64,000 bases of DNA from Paracoccus sp. S1E-3 (GTDB lineage Bacteria; Pseudomonadota; Alphaproteobacteria; Rhodobacterales; Rhodobacteraceae), in NCBI RefSeq assembly GCF_013868135.1, contig NZ_JACEMU010000015.1, positions 62,001-126,000 of the forward strand, given 5' to 3'. Position numbers and translations under genes: made by a program. Under the pieces are notes generated by a model. It saw only the letters and a list, made by a program, of their open reading frames with translations, ran no database searches and was not told the DNA's origin. Of the stretch, positions 17,155-28,727 are shown piece by piece; position 1 is the first letter of the stretch; each line of letters begins with the position of its first letter.

Positions 17155-17633
17155 GCGTGCTGGACCCGACCGATCGCCGTCTCATCAAGGCCACGCAGGC
17201 GGGGCTGCCGCTGACCGCGCGCCCCTATGCGCAGATCGCCACCTGGCTGATGCTGACCGAGGCCGAGGTGATCGCCCGCCTCGCCGCGCTTCAGGATCGC
17301 GGCATCGTCCGCCGAATCGCCATCGCGCCGAACCATTACGCGCTGGGGATGACCGCCAACGGGATGAGCGTCTGGGACGTGGTGGACCGGCAGGCCACGA
17401 CCCTCGGCGCACGGATCGGGGCGCTTGATTTCGTCACCCATTGCTACCTGCGGCCGCGCGCGCCGGTCTGGCGCTATAACCTGTTCGCAATGCTGCACGG
17501 GACCAGCCGGGCCGAGGTCGAGACGAAGCGGGCGCAGGTCCGCGCGATCCTCGGGGGGGCCTGCCGTGCCGACGACATCCTCTATTCCACCCGGATCCTG
17601 AAAAAGACCGGCCTGCGGCTGCAGGACGGCTGA
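17151..17633 (+). CDS. nirH: Siroheme decarboxylase subunit NirH
   Basis: This 160-residue Lrp/AsnC-like unit completes the NirD-L-G-H set. It has the N-terminal helix-turn-helix pattern ([20 protein letters not shown]) and the [20 protein letters not shown] stretch that corresponds to the NHSYLRE...LWFV region of NirD. The ATG at 17151 overlaps the nirG stop. nirJ follows after 10 nt. Confidence 0.9.
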   Translation: MSVLDPTDRRLIKATQAGLPLTARPYAQIATWLMLTEAEVIARLAALQDRGIVRRIAIAPNHYALGMTANGMSVWDVVDRQATTLGARIGALDFVTHCYLRPRAPVWRYNLFAMLHGTSRAEVETKRAQVRAILGGACRADDILYSTRILKKTGLRLQDG

Positions 17634-17643
17634 CGGAGGCCCC

Positions 17644-18861
17644 ATGTTTCGCCTGACCCAATACATGCACCAGATCAATGATCCGACCCCGGCCCGCCGC
17701 CGTTCCGGCCCGGTCAAGCCGGTCGTGATCTGGAACCTGACCCGCAGCTGCAACCTGAAATGCCGCCACTGCTATACCGTCTCGGCCGATCGCCCCTTTC
17801 CGGGCGAACTGACGCACGAACAGGCGATGGCGGCGCTGCGTGACCTGTCGGATTTCCGCATCCCGGCGCTGATCCTGTCGGGCGGAGAGCCGATGTCGCG
17901 CTTCGATTTCTGGGAACTGGCCGAGGAGGCCCGCCGCCTGAACTTCCGCCACCTGTCGCTGTCGACGAACGGCACCAAGATCAATGGCGGGAATGTCGAC
18001 CGGCTGGCCGAACTGGGCTTTGACTATGTGGGCATCTCGCTCGATGGGATCGGCGCGGTGAATGACTGGTTCCGGGGCGTAGATGGCGCCTTCGCCGACG
18101 CGCTGGCGGGCGTGCGGGCCTGCAAGGCGCGGGGCGTCAAGGTGGGACTGCGTTTCACCATCACCGATGGCAATGCGCACCATCTGCCCGCCATGCTGGA
18201 CCTGTGCCGGGATGAAGGCGTGGACAAGTTTTACCTCTCGCATCTGGTCTATGCGGGCCGGGGCGACAAGCACCGGGGTGAGGATACCGATCACGGCCAT
18301 ACCCGCCGCGCCATGGACCTTCTGATCGACCGCGCCTGGTCTGCGGTCGCGGCGGGAGAGGCTTTCGAGGTCGTCACCGGCAATAATGACGCCGATGCGG
18401 TCTATTTCCTGCGCTGGGCCGAGGGCCGTTTCGACGCCGCCACCGTCACCCATCTGCGCGACCATCTGGAGGCCTGGGGCGGCAATTCCTCGGGGCTGGG
18501 GGTCGGCAATATCGACCCGCAAGGCCGTGTGCATCCCGATACCTACTGGTCGGACTACACCGCCGGATCGGTCAAGGAGCGCCCGTTTTCGCAGATCTGG
18601 CCCGGCGATGACCCGATCCTCACCACGCTGCGCACCCGCCCGCGCCCGCTGAAAGGCCGCTGCGGGGCCTGTGCCTACAAGGCGGTCTGCGGCGGCAATA
18701 CCCGCATCCGCGCCCTGCAGTTGACCGGCGACCCCTGGGCGGAAGATCCCGCCTGCTATCTTTCGGCCGCCGAGATCGGCGTCGCCGATGCCGATCTGAA
18801 CCGCGTTTCCGTCACTCCATTCCGAGGCAAGAGCCATGATCCGGCGCATCGTTTCCTTTAG
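17644..18861 (+). CDS. nirJ: Radical SAM heme d1 biosynthesis protein NirJ
   Basis: NirJ (405 residues) is a radical SAM enzyme acting on 12,18-didecarboxysiroheme, replacing propionates on the way to heme d1. The first cluster motif CNLKCRHC (C36, C40, C43) and the SGGEP SAM motif are clear. A C-terminal SPASM-like cysteine set ([12 protein letters not shown]...C) binds a second Fe-S cluster. GGAGG-like sequence (GACGGAGG) sits before the ATG. Its last 26 nt overlap the start of nirN. Confidence 0.94.
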   Translation: MFRLTQYMHQINDPTPARRRSGPVKPVVIWNLTRSCNLKCRHCYTVSADRPFPGELTHEQAMAALRDLSDFRIPALILSGGEPMSRFDFWELAEEARRLNFRHLSLSTNGTKINGGNVDRLAELGFDYVGISLDGIGAVNDWFRGVDGAFADALAGVRACKARGVKVGLRFTITDGNAHHLPAMLDLCRDEGVDKFYLSHLVYAGRGDKHRGEDTDHGHTRRAMDLLIDRAWSAVAAGEAFEVVTGNNDADAVYFLRWAEGRFDAATVTHLRDHLEAWGGNSSGLGVGNIDPQGRVHPDTYWSDYTAGSVKERPFSQIWPGDDPILTTLRTRPRPLKGRCGACAYKAVCGGNTRIRALQLTGDPWAEDPACYLSAAEIGVADADLNRVSVTPFRGKSHDPAHRFL

Positions 18862-20371
18862 TTTTCTGGCCGCGTTCCCGCTGCTCGCGCAGGCCGATGC
18901 GGCTGCCGATTACGCCGCGAATTGCGCCGCCTGCCATGGCGAGGACCGGTTGGGTGGCACCGGCCCGGCGCTGATCCCGGAGACACTGGCGCGGTTGAGG
19001 GGAATCGAAGCCATCATCGCCGAGGGGCGCCCCGCGACCCAGATGGCGGGTTTCGCCGATCAGCTTACGGGCGACCGGATCGCGGCGCTGGCGGATTACC
19101 TCCAGGCGCCGCTGGCCGAGGCCCCGCTTTGGTCCGCCCAGCAGATGGCCGGGAGCCGCCGGATGAACCCGGATTATCGGCCCGCGCCGGAACCCGTTTT
19201 CACCGGCGATCCGATGAACATCACGCTGGTGGTGGAAACCGGCGATCATCATGTCAGCGTGCTGGACGGCGACAGTTTCGCCGTTCTGGACCGCTTCGCG
19301 ACCCCTTTCGCCGTCCACGGTGGCCCGAAATTCACCCCCGACGGCCGCTTCGTCTTCATCATGTCGCGCGACGGCTGGGTGCAGAAATACGACATCTGGT
19401 CCCTGCAGGAGGTTGGCCGCATCCGCGCCGGCCTGAACAGCCGCAACATCGCCATCAGCCAGGACGGCAGGTGGCTGGCCGTGGCGAACTATCTGCCGGC
19501 CAGCCTGAGCGTGCTGTCGACGGATGACCTGTCCGTCGCCCAAGCGGTTCCCGTCACCGCGCGGGACGGCACGGAAAGCCGTGTCTCGGCGGTCTATCAG
19601 GCGCCATCACGCAAATCCTTCGTGCTGGCGCTGAAGGACGCGCCCGAGATCTGGGAGGTCGCCACTGACCCCGCAACGGGAGCCGTCCGTGACGGCTTCG
19701 TTCCCGCGACGGGCCTCAAGGAGGTGCCCGGCGCCGCACCGGGCCTGTTCGCCCGCCGCCGCATCCAGACGGAAGAACCCCTGGACGATTTCTTCTTCAC
19801 CCCTGATTACCGCAACCTTATCGGCACCAACCGACAGGGCGACAAGGGCGTTGTCGTCAACCTCGATCTGGGACGCGAGATTGCGGAACTGCCCTTGCCC
19901 GGCATGCCGCATCTCGGTTCGGGCATCACGTGGGATCGGGATGGCCGCAAGGTCATGGCCACGCCGCATCTGAACGAGGGCGTGCTGTCCGTCATCGACA
20001 TGGAGGACTGGAGACTGGTCAGCCAGATCAGGACCGACGGGCCGGGCTTCTTCCTGCGCAGCCATGACAACAGCCCCTATGTCTGGGCCGATGTCTTCTT
20101 CGGGCCGCACAGGGACGAGATGCATGTCATCGACAAGCAGACGCTGGAAATCGTGACCACGCTGGCGCCATTCCCCGGCCAAACCTTCGCCCATGCCGAA
20201 TTCACGCGCGATGGCAGCCATGTGCTGGTTTCCCTGTGGGAGGACGAGGGCGCGGTGGTGGTCTATGACGCGCAGACCCTGCGGGAGGTGAAGCGACTGC
20301 CGATGAAAAAGCCCTCGGGCAAGTATAACGTCTGGAACAAGATCACCTTCGAGGATGGCACCAGCCACTAG
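18836..20371 (+). CDS. nirN: c-type cytochrome and d1-propeller protein NirN
   Basis: NirN (511 residues) is a NirS paralogue that catalyses the last step of heme d1 synthesis, dihydro-heme d1 dehydrogenation, in the periplasm. A signal peptide (residues 1-20, LLAQADA) precedes a short cytochrome c domain with CAACH (C30, C33, H34), then an eight-bladed propeller ending [18 protein letters not shown]. It closes the operon. No clear terminator follows. Confidence 0.93.
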   Translation: MIRRIVSFSFLAAFPLLAQADAAADYAANCAACHGEDRLGGTGPALIPETLARLRGIEAIIAEGRPATQMAGFADQLTGDRIAALADYLQAPLAEAPLWSAQQMAGSRRMNPDYRPAPEPVFTGDPMNITLVVETGDHHVSVLDGDSFAVLDRFATPFAVHGGPKFTPDGRFVFIMSRDGWVQKYDIWSLQEVGRIRAGLNSRNIAISQDGRWLAVANYLPASLSVLSTDDLSVAQAVPVTARDGTESRVSAVYQAPSRKSFVLALKDAPEIWEVATDPATGAVRDGFVPATGLKEVPGAAPGLFARRRIQTEEPLDDFFFTPDYRNLIGTNRQGDKGVVVNLDLGREIAELPLPGMPHLGSGITWDRDGRKVMATPHLNEGVLSVIDMEDWRLVSQIRTDGPGFFLRSHDNSPYVWADVFFGPHRDEMHVIDKQTLEIVTTLAPFPGQTFAHAEFTRDGSHVLVSLWEDEGAVVVYDAQTLREVKRLPMKKPSGKYNVWNKITFEDGTSH

Positions 20372-20804
20372 CTTGCGCCGTCGCGGGACCGCATCGCTGG
20401 GCCTGCCAGCCCCGAGGATCACGGGAAGGCCCTTTGGGGCTTCCGCGTGTCGTGCGACGGCCCTTCGAACCCGTTCGGGGCTGCTGAAGAACAATCCGGG
20501 TGCAGTCGATCGGCGCCTGTGACGCGCACCGACCTTTCCCGTCGCGCCATGTGAGGATGCACCGCCTGCGCCAGACAGGATTTTCCATCATGGTCCAGCG
20601 GGCCGCAGGGGCGCGACCTCTCCTCGCCCGCGGCCAGTTCACCCCCGCGATGTCTGATCCAAACGGAGGCCAGCCGGCGATATTTTGCAGGCGCTCTGCA
20701 GGCTTGCGCGGCAAGGCTGGACTTCTCCAGACGCGTGCTGTGTCATGCAACTGACAGAAAAAAGACGCTTGGCGCCCTGTCCGGTGCCGGCGGTGCAGGG
20801 CTGG
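20372..20804. other. Intergenic stretch between nirN and cfa
   Basis: No supported gene was found. A weak imperfect hairpin (GGAAGGCCC/GGGGCTTCC, around 20425-20445) may end the nir transcript, but it has no T-tract. Short open frames here lack any family pattern or usable SD. No FNR-type box precedes cfa. Confidence 0.4.
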
Positions 20805-22067
20805 ATGAATACGCTTTTACGCCTGTTTCTGGAAAAACACATGCAGCTGGGGCAGCTGACCGTGATCTCTGCCCGTGGGGAGGAGTTGCGGCTGGGCGAT
20901 GGCAGCGGGCCGCCGATAACCGTGCGCTTCAACACCACCCGCGCGGAGCGGGCGGTGGCGTCGAACCCGGCGCTGAAGCTGGGCGAGTGCTTCATGGACG
21001 GCGAGATCGACATGGTGCAGGGCTCGATCTACGACCTCATCATGCTGGGCTATGCCAATGGCGGCCGCGGGCTGATGCCGGCGGTCTGGATGAAGGCCTT
21101 CGAGCGGATGCGCATCCTGACGCGGCGGCTGCACCAGATCAACACGCGTATCCAGGCGCGGGGCAATGTGCAGCGCCATTACGATCTGTCGGCGGATCTG
21201 TATCGGCTGTTTCTGGACCCCGACATGCAATATTCCTGCGCCTATTACCCCCGGCCCGATATTCCGCTGGCCCAGGCGCAGTTGCTGAAGAAGCGTCACA
21301 TCGCTGCCAAGCTGCAGCTGGATCCGGGGATGGAGGTGCTGGATATCGGCTGCGGCTGGGGCGGCATGGGGCTGTATCTGGCGCAGGTCGCGGGCGCGCG
21401 CGTCGATGGGGTGACGCTTTCGGATGAGCAGCTGGTCGTCGCGCAGCGCCGTGCGAGGACCGAGGGGCTGGCCATCGATTTCCGCCTGAAGGATTACCGC
21501 GAGATCGGACGCGATTACGACCGCATCGTTTCGGTCGGGATGTTCGAGCATGTGGGCATCAACCATTATGACGGTTTCTTTCGCAAAGCCGCCAGCATGT
21601 TGCGGCCGGACGGGGTGATGCTGCTGCACACCATCGGCCGGGTCGATCCGCCGGGGGCGACGAACCCGTTCCTGCGGCGCTACATCTTCCCAGGCGGCTA
21701 CACCCCGGCCCTGTCCGAAATCATGCAGGCGATCGAGAAATCCGGCCTTGTGGTCACCGATATCGAGGTCCTGCGCCTGCATTACGCCGAGACCCTGCGT
21801 GCCTGGCGGCTGGCTTTCATGGCCCGGCGCGATCAGGCGAAGGCGCTCTATGACGAGGCGTTCTGCCGGATGTGGGAATTCTATCTGGCCGGCTGCGAGG
21901 CCGCCTTCCGCGAGGGGGGGATGGTGGTCTGGCAGATCCAGCTGGCCCATCGGGTGGACGCGGTGCCGGTGACGCGCGACCATCTGTCATCGGCCGAGGC
22001 GCAACTGGCCGAGGCCGAAGCCCGGCGCGGTCTTCCCGGACCGGCATGGCCCGAGGACTGGCCGTAA
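20805..22067 (+). CDS. cfa: Cyclopropane-fatty-acyl-phospholipid synthase
   Basis: This 420-residue SAM-dependent enzyme adds a methylene bridge to unsaturated acyl chains of membrane phospholipids, mostly in stationary phase or stress. The Mycolic/CFA synthase fold is shown by VQRHYDLSADLYRLFLD, the SAM motif LDIGCGWGGMGLYLA (about residue 180), RDYDRIVSVGMFEHVG, and FPGGYTPALSE. The ATG at 20805 fits the family N-terminus; the frame is open upstream but those residues look non-coding. The gene stands alone between nirN and the AidB-like gene. Confidence 0.92.
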   Translation: MNTLLRLFLEKHMQLGQLTVISARGEELRLGDGSGPPITVRFNTTRAERAVASNPALKLGECFMDGEIDMVQGSIYDLIMLGYANGGRGLMPAVWMKAFERMRILTRRLHQINTRIQARGNVQRHYDLSADLYRLFLDPDMQYSCAYYPRPDIPLAQAQLLKKRHIAAKLQLDPGMEVLDIGCGWGGMGLYLAQVAGARVDGVTLSDEQLVVAQRRARTEGLAIDFRLKDYREIGRDYDRIVSVGMFEHVGINHYDGFFRKAASMLRPDGVMLLHTIGRVDPPGATNPFLRRYIFPGGYTPALSEIMQAIEKSGLVVTDIEVLRLHYAETLRAWRLAFMARRDQAKALYDEAFCRMWEFYLAGCEAAFREGGMVVWQIQLAHRVDAVPVTRDHLSSAEAQLAEAEARRGLPGPAWPEDWP

Positions 22068-22148
22068 CGACTGCCGCCACGTCGCGCCCAAGGCTGCGGC
22101 ATTTGACGCTATGACGGCGTCGGGGCGGTGTAAACGGGAGAGGCGCCG

Positions 22149-23762
22149 ATGCTGGAAGGACGTTCCGATCTGGGCACGCATGAGGTGTCGAACCAGCCGC
22201 CGTCGGTGGCGGATCGCGATCTTTGGCGTGATGATCCTGTGCTGCGGGGCCATTTCGCCGAGGGCGGCGCATTGGCCCGCTATGGTGCGGCGATGGGCAG
22301 TCTGCGGATGCGGTCGGCGGCGCGCGACGCCAACCGTCATCCGCCCGAGCTGGTGCTGTTCGATGCCGGCGGCCGCCGTCTGGACGAGGTGCATTTCCAT
22401 CCGGCCTATCACCGTTTCATGGAGACCTCATCGGCGGCGGGGTATCATTCGATCGCCTGGGAGGATCGCGCGGACGGGCATCTGCGCCATGCCGCGATGG
22501 TCTATCTGGCCAGTCAGGTCGAGCCGGGTCATTGCTGCCCGCTGACCATGACCTATGCCGCCACGCCGGTTCTGCGCCGGGCCGCGGGTCTGGACGGCTG
22601 GGTATCGGGCGTGCTGTCGCGGTGTTACGATCCCTCGGTCCGGCCGGCGGCGGCGAAGACGGGGCTGACGCTGGGCATGGCGATGACCGAGAAGCAGGGC
22701 GGCTCGGACGTGCGGGCCAATGCGACGCGGGCGGTGGCGGACGGGGCGCATTGGCGGCTGACCGGGCATAAGTGGTTCTGCTCGGCCCCGATGTCGGACG
22801 GGTTTCTGACGCTCGCGCAGACCGGGCAGGGGCTGACCTGCTTTCTGGTGCCGCGCTGGCTGGAGGACGCGCGCAACGGCATCCGCATTCAGCGGTTGAA
22901 GGACAAGCTGGGGAACCGGTCCAATGCCTCCGCCGAGATCGAATATCAGGACGCGCTGGCGCATCGGATCGGGGATGAGGGTGAGGGCATCCGCACCATT
23001 GTCGAGATGGTCCACCACACCCGGCTGGACACCGCGATCGCCCCTGCCGGCCTGATGCGCGCGGCCCTGCGCGAGGCGCATCACTGGGTCCGGCACCGTT
23101 CCGCCTTTCAGCGGCTGCTGATCGACCAGCCGCTGATGCGGGCGGTGCTGGCCGACGCGGCGCTGGATTGGGCGGGCAGTCTGGCGCTGGGACTGCATGT
23201 GGCAGCGCATTTCGACGGCGGCGCGGCGCAGGACCGCGCCCTTGCCCGCATCGGCGTCGCGCTGGCGAAATACCTGTCCAACAAGCTGTGCCCGCTGGTT
23301 GTCACCGAGGCGATGGAGGTGCTGGGCGGCATGGGCTATGTCGAGGACACCCCCCTGCCGATGCTGTATCGCGAGGCGCCGCTGAACGGCATCTGGGAAG
23401 GCTCGGCCAATGTCATCTGCCTCGATGCGCTGCGCACGCTGGCGAAGGATCCGGCGGCCGCCGAGGCGTTGGAGGCGCAGTTTCTGGCGGCGCGGGGGCT
23501 GCATCCCGCCTATGATGCCGCGCTGCGCGCCCATCGCGACCGCTGGGCCGGTGCCGTCGCCGAGGCCGAAGCGCGCTGGTTCGTCGAAAGCGCGGCGCTG
23601 CTGCTGACCGCCTCGGTGCTGTTGCGCCGGGGACCGTCCGCCCTGGCCGACGCCTATTCGGCCAGCCGGCTGACGCCGGGCAGGGGGCGTTTCTATGGTG
23701 CGCTGCCAGCCGGTCAGGCCGGGAACCTGCTGGACCTGTGCTTTCCCGAACAGGTTTTTTGA
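22149..23762 (+). CDS. aidB: Acyl-CoA dehydrogenase family protein, AidB-like
   Basis: This 537-residue flavoprotein has the extended N-terminal region of the AidB subfamily (HEVSNQPPSVADRDLWRDD at the start), then the acyl-CoA dehydrogenase fold with MAMTEKQGGSDVRANATRA, the Glu-rich EAMEVLGGMGYVEDTPLPM, and IWEGSANVICLDALR. In E. coli AidB is linked to the adaptive alkylation response and binds FAD and DNA; its true substrate is unclear. The start has GGAGAGGCGCCGATG. It is unrelated by operon logic to cfa, 81 nt upstream, though co-transcription is possible. Confidence 0.88.
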   Translation: MLEGRSDLGTHEVSNQPPSVADRDLWRDDPVLRGHFAEGGALARYGAAMGSLRMRSAARDANRHPPELVLFDAGGRRLDEVHFHPAYHRFMETSSAAGYHSIAWEDRADGHLRHAAMVYLASQVEPGHCCPLTMTYAATPVLRRAAGLDGWVSGVLSRCYDPSVRPAAAKTGLTLGMAMTEKQGGSDVRANATRAVADGAHWRLTGHKWFCSAPMSDGFLTLAQTGQGLTCFLVPRWLEDARNGIRIQRLKDKLGNRSNASAEIEYQDALAHRIGDEGEGIRTIVEMVHHTRLDTAIAPAGLMRAALREAHHWVRHRSAFQRLLIDQPLMRAVLADAALDWAGSLALGLHVAAHFDGGAAQDRALARIGVALAKYLSNKLCPLVVTEAMEVLGGMGYVEDTPLPMLYREAPLNGIWEGSANVICLDALRTLAKDPAAAEALEAQFLAARGLHPAYDAALRAHRDRWAGAVAEAEARWFVESAALLLTASVLLRRGPSALADAYSASRLTPGRGRFYGALPAGQAGNLLDLCFPEQVF

Positions 23763-24238
23763 CCGCCGTGGGGCTGCTATCCCCGGCTCCGCCGGATTGG
23801 GGCCCGGTGGCGAAAGCCGCGTGCAGGTCTGCACCGAGGTGCCGGGTGGGTCGCAGGATCGTCCGCATGGCTATGCGCGGCGCGGGACAACCAACGCGGC
23901 GCGAGCGATGATCGGGTGCCGGATGGCGGCGCGGGCCGCCGCCGCATCGGTGAGGTCCGGCGGCGCGCGATGTTCCTGGGGCGCTTGGCTGGCATGGGCG
24001 TGCCACCGGCCTTGATCGGCGACACGAATGCGATTGGTGCCGCGAGCGTGAAACGCGCCCCGCCTGATGGGCGTGGCAGGCTGGTGCGGAATGGGGCAGC
24101 TCATTCGGCGGGTCTGCGCCCGAGCGTGTCCGAGATCGGGCGGCAGGGCACAGGCAGTTCCGCCTGCCGCCCATCGGTGTCATAGCCGGATCGATGGTCA
24201 GGCCAGCTGGCCGGAACCGCGCTGGCTGCGACCGGCGG
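23763..24238. other. Intergenic stretch between aidB and the universal stress gene
   Basis: The two flanking genes converge here. I read both strands and saw no family pattern, no SD-supported start and no strong terminator stem. Composition resembles the surrounding coding DNA, so a decayed gene is possible but not demonstrated. Confidence 0.4.
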
Positions 24239-25066
24239 TCAGTGCGACATCAGCAGCGGCAGATCGGCATTTTCCAGAATGTCGCGGGTGACGCCGCCCA
24301 GCAGGTCCTCGGAAAACTTGCTGTGTTCATAGGCGCCCATGACCAGAATGCCCGCGCCCAGATCCATGCAGGTATCGAGGATGGTGCGTCCGATCCCGCC
24401 GGTGGCAGCGGGGCGCTGTTCGAAGGCGGCGTCGACCCCGTGCAGCGCCAGCAGCCGCAGCACGTCGTCGATCTGCTCGCGATCCTTGACCGGGCCCTCG
24501 CCGATCACCAGCAGCGTCACCTTGTCCTTGGTCGCCAGAATATGCATCGCATCCGCCAGCGCCCGCGCCGAGGCGCGCTTGCCGTCCCAGGCCACCACCG
24601 CGGTTTCATTGATCGCCGGGGCATTGTAATCCGCAGGCACGATGATGACCGGCCGGCCCGAGCGCAGCGCGATCACATCCGGTCGGATCGAGAAATCTTC
24701 GGACCGGCCTCGATCCGCCGGGCCGCCCATGACCACCACGTCATGGGCGCGGGCCAGTTCGACCAGCGTGCGGCCGGTATTGCCGAGCGCGATGAAATTG
24801 GCGCGATCGGCCAGCCCGGCCTCGGCCACGGTGGTCTCGAAGGCGAGGCGGCGTTCCTCGACGAATGCGGTCTCCATCTGGTCGAGAATGGTGTCGATAT
24901 CGCGGGTCAGGAAAGCGGCCGAGCGTTTGCGCAGCGGGTTCGGCGGCTGCCAGACCGCGCCGGTGATGCGGGCGTCGTATTTCTTCGCCATCAGCACCGA
25001 CATGTGCAGGGCGGCGGCGCCGCCGCCGCTGCCGGTATAGCTGGTCAGGATGCTGCGGATCGCCAT
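24239..25066 (-). CDS. Tandem universal stress protein (UspA family)
   Basis: This 275-residue protein holds two Usp units, about residues 1-145 and 150-275. The second ends with the ATP-binding Usp pattern GAGILVMGAYEHSKFSEDLLGGVTR (a G-x2-G-x9-G-S/T arrangement). The first ends in VVVMGGPADRG...SGRPVIIVP. Tandem Usp proteins of this length are common in Rhodobacterales and act in the cytoplasm in stress survival. AGGGAGAGAAC precedes the ATG. It lies 72 nt beyond the sugar ABC permease stop on the same strand but is probably separately transcribed. Confidence 0.88.
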   Translation of the reverse strand: MAIRSILTSYTGSGGGAAALHMSVLMAKKYDARITGAVWQPPNPLRKRSAAFLTRDIDTILDQMETAFVEERRLAFETTVAEAGLADRANFIALGNTGRTLVELARAHDVVVMGGPADRGRSEDFSIRPDVIALRSGRPVIIVPADYNAPAINETAVVAWDGKRASARALADAMHILATKDKVTLLVIGEGPVKDREQIDDVLRLLALHGVDAAFEQRPAATGGIGRTILDTCMDLGAGILVMGAYEHSKFSEDLLGGVTRDILENADLPLLMSH

Positions 25067-25138
25067 GCACGTTCTCTCCCTAGGATTCTGTCTGGCCCAT
25101 TTGTCGACTGCTCCGGGGATTTGCGCAAGCGGCGCGTG

Positions 25139-26104
25139 TCAGCGGGTACGCAGCTTGTCGATGGCCACGGCCAGGATGATGACGCCGCCCTTGATGATAT
25201 ATTGCCAGATGTCCGAAACCCCCAGCAGGATCAGCCCGTTGGACAGGACCGCGATGATCAGCGCCCCGATCAGCGTTCCCCAGACCGATCCGATGCCGCC
25301 GACGAAGCTGGTGCCCCCCAGGATCACGGCGGCGATGGCGTCAAGTTCGTAAGCCTGACCGAGTTGCAGGCCGTTGGCGGCGTAAAGCCGCGCCGCCGAC
25401 ATCACGCCGCCCAGCCCCGCCAGCAGGCCCGAAAGGGCATAGACGAACAGCAGCACCAGCGGCACCTTGATCCCGGCGAGGGCGGCGGCCTCGGCATTGC
25501 CGCCGACGGCATAGATCCAGGTCCCCAGCACGGTGCGGCGCAGGATCACCCAGGACAGCAGGATCACCAGAAAGGCGATCACCACCAGCCAGGGCACGCC
25601 CAGCAGATTGCCATTGCCGATGACGCTGAACGGCAGGTCCGAGTTGAAGACCGTGCTGTCCCCCGCCGCCAGCCGCGCCACCCCGCGCACCGCCGTCAGC
25701 GCCCCCAGCGTGACGATGAACGGCGGCAGCCCCAGCCAGGCGATCAGCGACCCGTTGACCAGCCCGCAGGCCGCCCCCGCAAGCAGCGCCAGCGGGATCG
25801 CCGCCCAGGCGAAGCCCGGCGTGATGGTGGCGCCCACCGCCACCACCGCCGCCAGCGCGAGGATGGAGCCGACCGACAGGTCGATCCCGCCGGTCAGAAT
25901 CACGAAGGTCATCCCCGCCGCCAGCACCGCGTTGATCGAGGCCTGCTGCATCACGATCGACAGGTTGCCCACCGACAGAAAGCGCCCGCTGGCCAGCTCG
26001 AACCCGATGCACAGCAGCACCAGAACCGGCAGCATCCCCGACAGGCGCAGCCAGGTTCGCATCGTCTCGCGCCGGGACGCGGCGGTCTGGGAAGGGTTGG
26101 TCAT
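25139..26104 (-). CDS. Sugar ABC transporter permease (RbsC family)
   Basis: This 321-residue inner-membrane permease is of the ribose/xylose/AI-2 importer group. The family pattern [19 protein letters not shown] (about residue 65) and [23 protein letters not shown] (about residue 260) are clear, with roughly ten hydrophobic helices. Only one permease gene is present, so it probably acts as a homodimer. Its ATG overlaps the ATPase stop (ATGA). It ends the leftward SBP-ATPase-permease operon. Confidence 0.93.
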   Translation of the reverse strand: MTNPSQTAASRRETMRTWLRLSGMLPVLVLLCIGFELASGRFLSVGNLSIVMQQASINAVLAAGMTFVILTGGIDLSVGSILALAAVVAVGATITPGFAWAAIPLALLAGAACGLVNGSLIAWLGLPPFIVTLGALTAVRGVARLAAGDSTVFNSDLPFSVIGNGNLLGVPWLVVIAFLVILLSWVILRRTVLGTWIYAVGGNAEAAALAGIKVPLVLLFVYALSGLLAGLGGVMSAARLYAANGLQLGQAYELDAIAAVILGGTSFVGGIGSVWGTLIGALIIAVLSNGLILLGVSDIWQYIIKGGVIILAVAIDKLRTR

Positions 26105-27660
26105 GCGGAACCTCCGGTTCTGGGGGTGGCGCCGGCCGAGAGGCGCATGATCGCCTCGGGCGAGGCGGGGTTGGCGGCGGTGTTGGGGACCTCGCCGGCA
26201 ATCTGGCCGTCGCGCATCACCAGGATGCGGTCGGCGGTGCCCAGCAGCTCGGTCAGTTCGCTGGAGATCATCAGGACCGCCATGCCGCTGGCGGTCAGCC
26301 GGTCGATCAGGCTGTAGATTTCCGATTTCGCGCCGATATCGACGCCGCGCGTCGGCTCGTCGAGGATCAGCACGCGGGGCGCGGTTTCCAGCAGTCGGCC
26401 CAGCAGCACCTTCTGCTGGTTGCCGCCCGACAGGTTGCCCACCCGCGTGGCGGGGGCGGCGCCGCGCACGTCCAGTTCCTCGATGCGGTCGCGGCCCATG
26501 GCGGTGACGGTTGCGGGCGGCAGCAGGCCGCCCGGCCCGCTGCGGCGATGCAGCACGCTGATGGCGGTGTTTTCGGCGACGCTCATGTCCAGAAACAGCC
26601 CGTTGCCCTTCCTGTCCTCGGTCAGATAGGCCAGCCCTGCATCCAGCGAGGCGCGCGGCTGGCGGTGGTCCAGTTCCGTCCCGTCCAGCCGGACGCTGCC
26701 CCCTCGCGCCGGATCCGCGCCATAGATCAGCCGCGCCACCTCGGTCCGGCCCGATCCGACAAGCCCGGAGATTCCGACCACCTCGCCCGCGAACAGGTCG
26801 AAACTGACCGGGCCGATGCCCGCGCCATCGGTCAGGTCGCGCACCTCCAGCACCGGGGCGTCGTGCGGGGCGGGGCGGTGCAGCTTCTGATAGAAGCCCG
26901 AAATCTCGCGCCCGACCATCATGGACACAAGGCGCTCGGCATCCAGCTCCGCCCGGCTGAGGCCGCCGACATCGCGGCCGTCGCGCAGCACGCTGACACT
27001 GTCGGCCAGCCGATACACTTCCTCCATCCGGTGCGAGATGTAGATGATGGCGATGCCCTCGGCGCGCAGGGCGTCGATGAGGGTGAACAGATGTTCGCTT
27101 TCGCGCTCGCTCAAGGCCGTCGTCGGTTCGTCCATGACGATCAGGCGGGCGTCCTGCAGCAGGGCGCGGGCGATCTCGACCAGTTGGCGTTGGCCCAGCG
27201 ACAGGTCCGCGACCCGCGTGTCCGGGCCGAAATCGGCACCCAGTCGCGCCAGCACCGGCGCGCATTCGCGGCGCTGCCGGGGGCGGTCGGTCAGGAAGGG
27301 GCCGCGCAGGCGCTCGCGGCCCAGAAACATGTTCTCGGCCACGGTCAGGTTGGGCGATTGCGACAGTTCCTGATAGATGACCGCGATGCCCAGATCGCGG
27401 GCGTCGCGCGGCCCGTTGATCTCGGCCGGGCGGCCGTCGATCTCGATCCGGCCCCCCGCATCGGCGGGAATCGCCCCGGCGAGGATCCGCATCAGCGTCG
27501 ATTTCCCGGCCCCGTTCTCGCCCATCAGGGCGTGGACCTCGCCCGGCATCACCCGGAGCGAGACCCCCTGCAAGGCCCGGACAGGCCCGAAGGTCTTCGA
27601 GATGTTGTCCATGACCAGTCGCGGCGCGGGCGGCTGCGTGATCTCGGCCGTGGCTGCCAT
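26101..27660 (-). CDS. Sugar ABC transporter ATP-binding protein, two-domain (RbsA family)
   Basis: This 519-residue protein holds two ATPase domains. The first has [12 protein letters not shown] (Walker A, about residue 46), [15 protein letters not shown] and MDEPTTALS. The second has the degenerate Walker A region [16 protein letters not shown] and [15 protein letters not shown] with LDEPTRGVD. This matches RbsA/MglA/LsrA importers. The ATG at 27660 is chosen over the upstream one because AGGGGA stands 6 nt before it. It overlaps the permease gene by 4 nt and lies 61 nt after the binding-protein gene. Confidence 0.93.
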   Translation of the reverse strand: MAATAEITQPPAPRLVMDNISKTFGPVRALQGVSLRVMPGEVHALMGENGAGKSTLMRILAGAIPADAGGRIEIDGRPAEINGPRDARDLGIAVIYQELSQSPNLTVAENMFLGRERLRGPFLTDRPRQRRECAPVLARLGADFGPDTRVADLSLGQRQLVEIARALLQDARLIVMDEPTTALSERESEHLFTLIDALRAEGIAIIYISHRMEEVYRLADSVSVLRDGRDVGGLSRAELDAERLVSMMVGREISGFYQKLHRPAPHDAPVLEVRDLTDGAGIGPVSFDLFAGEVVGISGLVGSGRTEVARLIYGADPARGGSVRLDGTELDHRQPRASLDAGLAYLTEDRKGNGLFLDMSVAENTAISVLHRRSGPGGLLPPATVTAMGRDRIEELDVRGAAPATRVGNLSGGNQQKVLLGRLLETAPRVLILDEPTRGVDIGAKSEIYSLIDRLTASGMAVLMISSELTELLGTADRILVMRDGQIAGEVPNTAANPASPEAIMRLSAGATPRTGGSA

Positions 27661-27721
27661 GGCGGTTCCCCTGATCTGCCGAACGGGCGGGGGCGAAGCC
27701 TCCCCCGCCCGGATCATCACG

Positions 27722-28663
27722 CTATTCGGTCGCCCATGCGGTCCAGCCGGCGGCGTTGTCGCGGGTGACCAGCTCGGTTTCCAGCAGGATCTCGGTCTCG
27801 GGCAGCGTCTCGCCGGCCATCAGCTTCAGCCCCAGCTCGGCCGCCTGTTTGGACATGCCGTAAGGATCCTGCGAGGCCGAGGCGACCAGCAGCGTGCCGT
27901 CCTTCTGCAGCGCATCGACGAAATCGGGCGAGCCGTCCACGCCGCCGATGATCATCTCGGTCCGGTTGAACTGCTTGGCGGCCAGTTCGGCCCCGATGGC
28001 GGTCGGGTCATTGGCGCCGAAGACCGCGTCGATCTTGGGGAAGCGGGTCAGCAGGCCCTGCATGACCTGGAAGCCGCCGTCGCGGCTGGCCTTGCCGTCC
28101 TGATCGTCGGACAGAAGATTGATGTCGGGATAGGCGGCAAGCGCCTCCTTGCAGCCGGTCACGCGATCGATGATCGAGCTGACCGGCGGCCCGTTGATGA
28201 TGATGAAGTCGCCTTTGCCGTCGATCGCCTTGGCCAGATAGTCGCAGGTGATACGTCCGGCCTGGGTATTGTCGGTGCGGACCGCCAGATCCGCACCCGC
28301 GGCGGTCACATCGACGGCCACCACCGTCATGCCGGCATCCTTGGCGCGCTTGACGGCAGGCCCCACCGCCGCGCTGTCGACGGCGTTCAGCACCAGCAGC
28401 GTCGCGCCCGAGGCGATGAAGCTGTCAATCTGCGAGCTTTGCTTGTTCAGGTCGTAATCGGCGCTGACCACGGTGATATCGGCATCCGGGTTGGCGGCCT
28501 TGACGGCATCTTCCGCGCCCTTGACCAGCGGCACGAAGAACGGGTTGCCCAGCGTACCGACGGTGATGCCGACGCGTTCGGGCAGGGACTGGGCGGTGGC
28601 CATGGCAGCAACCGAGCTGGTCAGCGCGATCACAGCCATGCGCAGCGCAAGAGTCTTCTTCAT
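27722..28663 (-). CDS. Periplasmic sugar-binding protein (RbsB family)
   Basis: This 313-residue substrate-binding protein has a signal peptide ([20 protein letters not shown], mature part from about residue 26) and the type I periplasmic-binding fold: [42 protein letters not shown], and [18 protein letters not shown]. It captures a sugar for the RbsA/RbsC-like importer. Specificity cannot be read from sequence. The ATG at 28663 follows GGAGGATGCTCG and fits the signal peptide; an upstream in-frame ATG is ignored. A 21-bp motif shared with the aldolase and GntR promoters lies 65 nt upstream. Confidence 0.92.
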   Translation of the reverse strand: MKKTLALRMAVIALTSSVAAMATAQSLPERVGITVGTLGNPFFVPLVKGAEDAVKAANPDADITVVSADYDLNKQSSQIDSFIASGATLLVLNAVDSAAVGPAVKRAKDAGMTVVAVDVTAAGADLAVRTDNTQAGRITCDYLAKAIDGKGDFIIINGPPVSSIIDRVTGCKEALAAYPDINLLSDDQDGKASRDGGFQVMQGLLTRFPKIDAVFGANDPTAIGAELAAKQFNRTEMIIGGVDGSPDFVDALQKDGTLLVASASQDPYGMSKQAAELGLKLMAGETLPETEILLETELVTRDNAAGWTAWATE

Positions 28664-28727
28664 CGAGCATCCTCCTCCGGGGATGGGGCGGCTGTCCTGA
28701 CCTCCATCAGAGAGCCGCCTTATGGAT

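Noticed and set aside
24194..26317. 707-residue + strand open frame
   Set aside because: It lies antisense to the universal stress gene and the sugar permease, is low-complexity with many Gln, Arg and His, and shows no domain.
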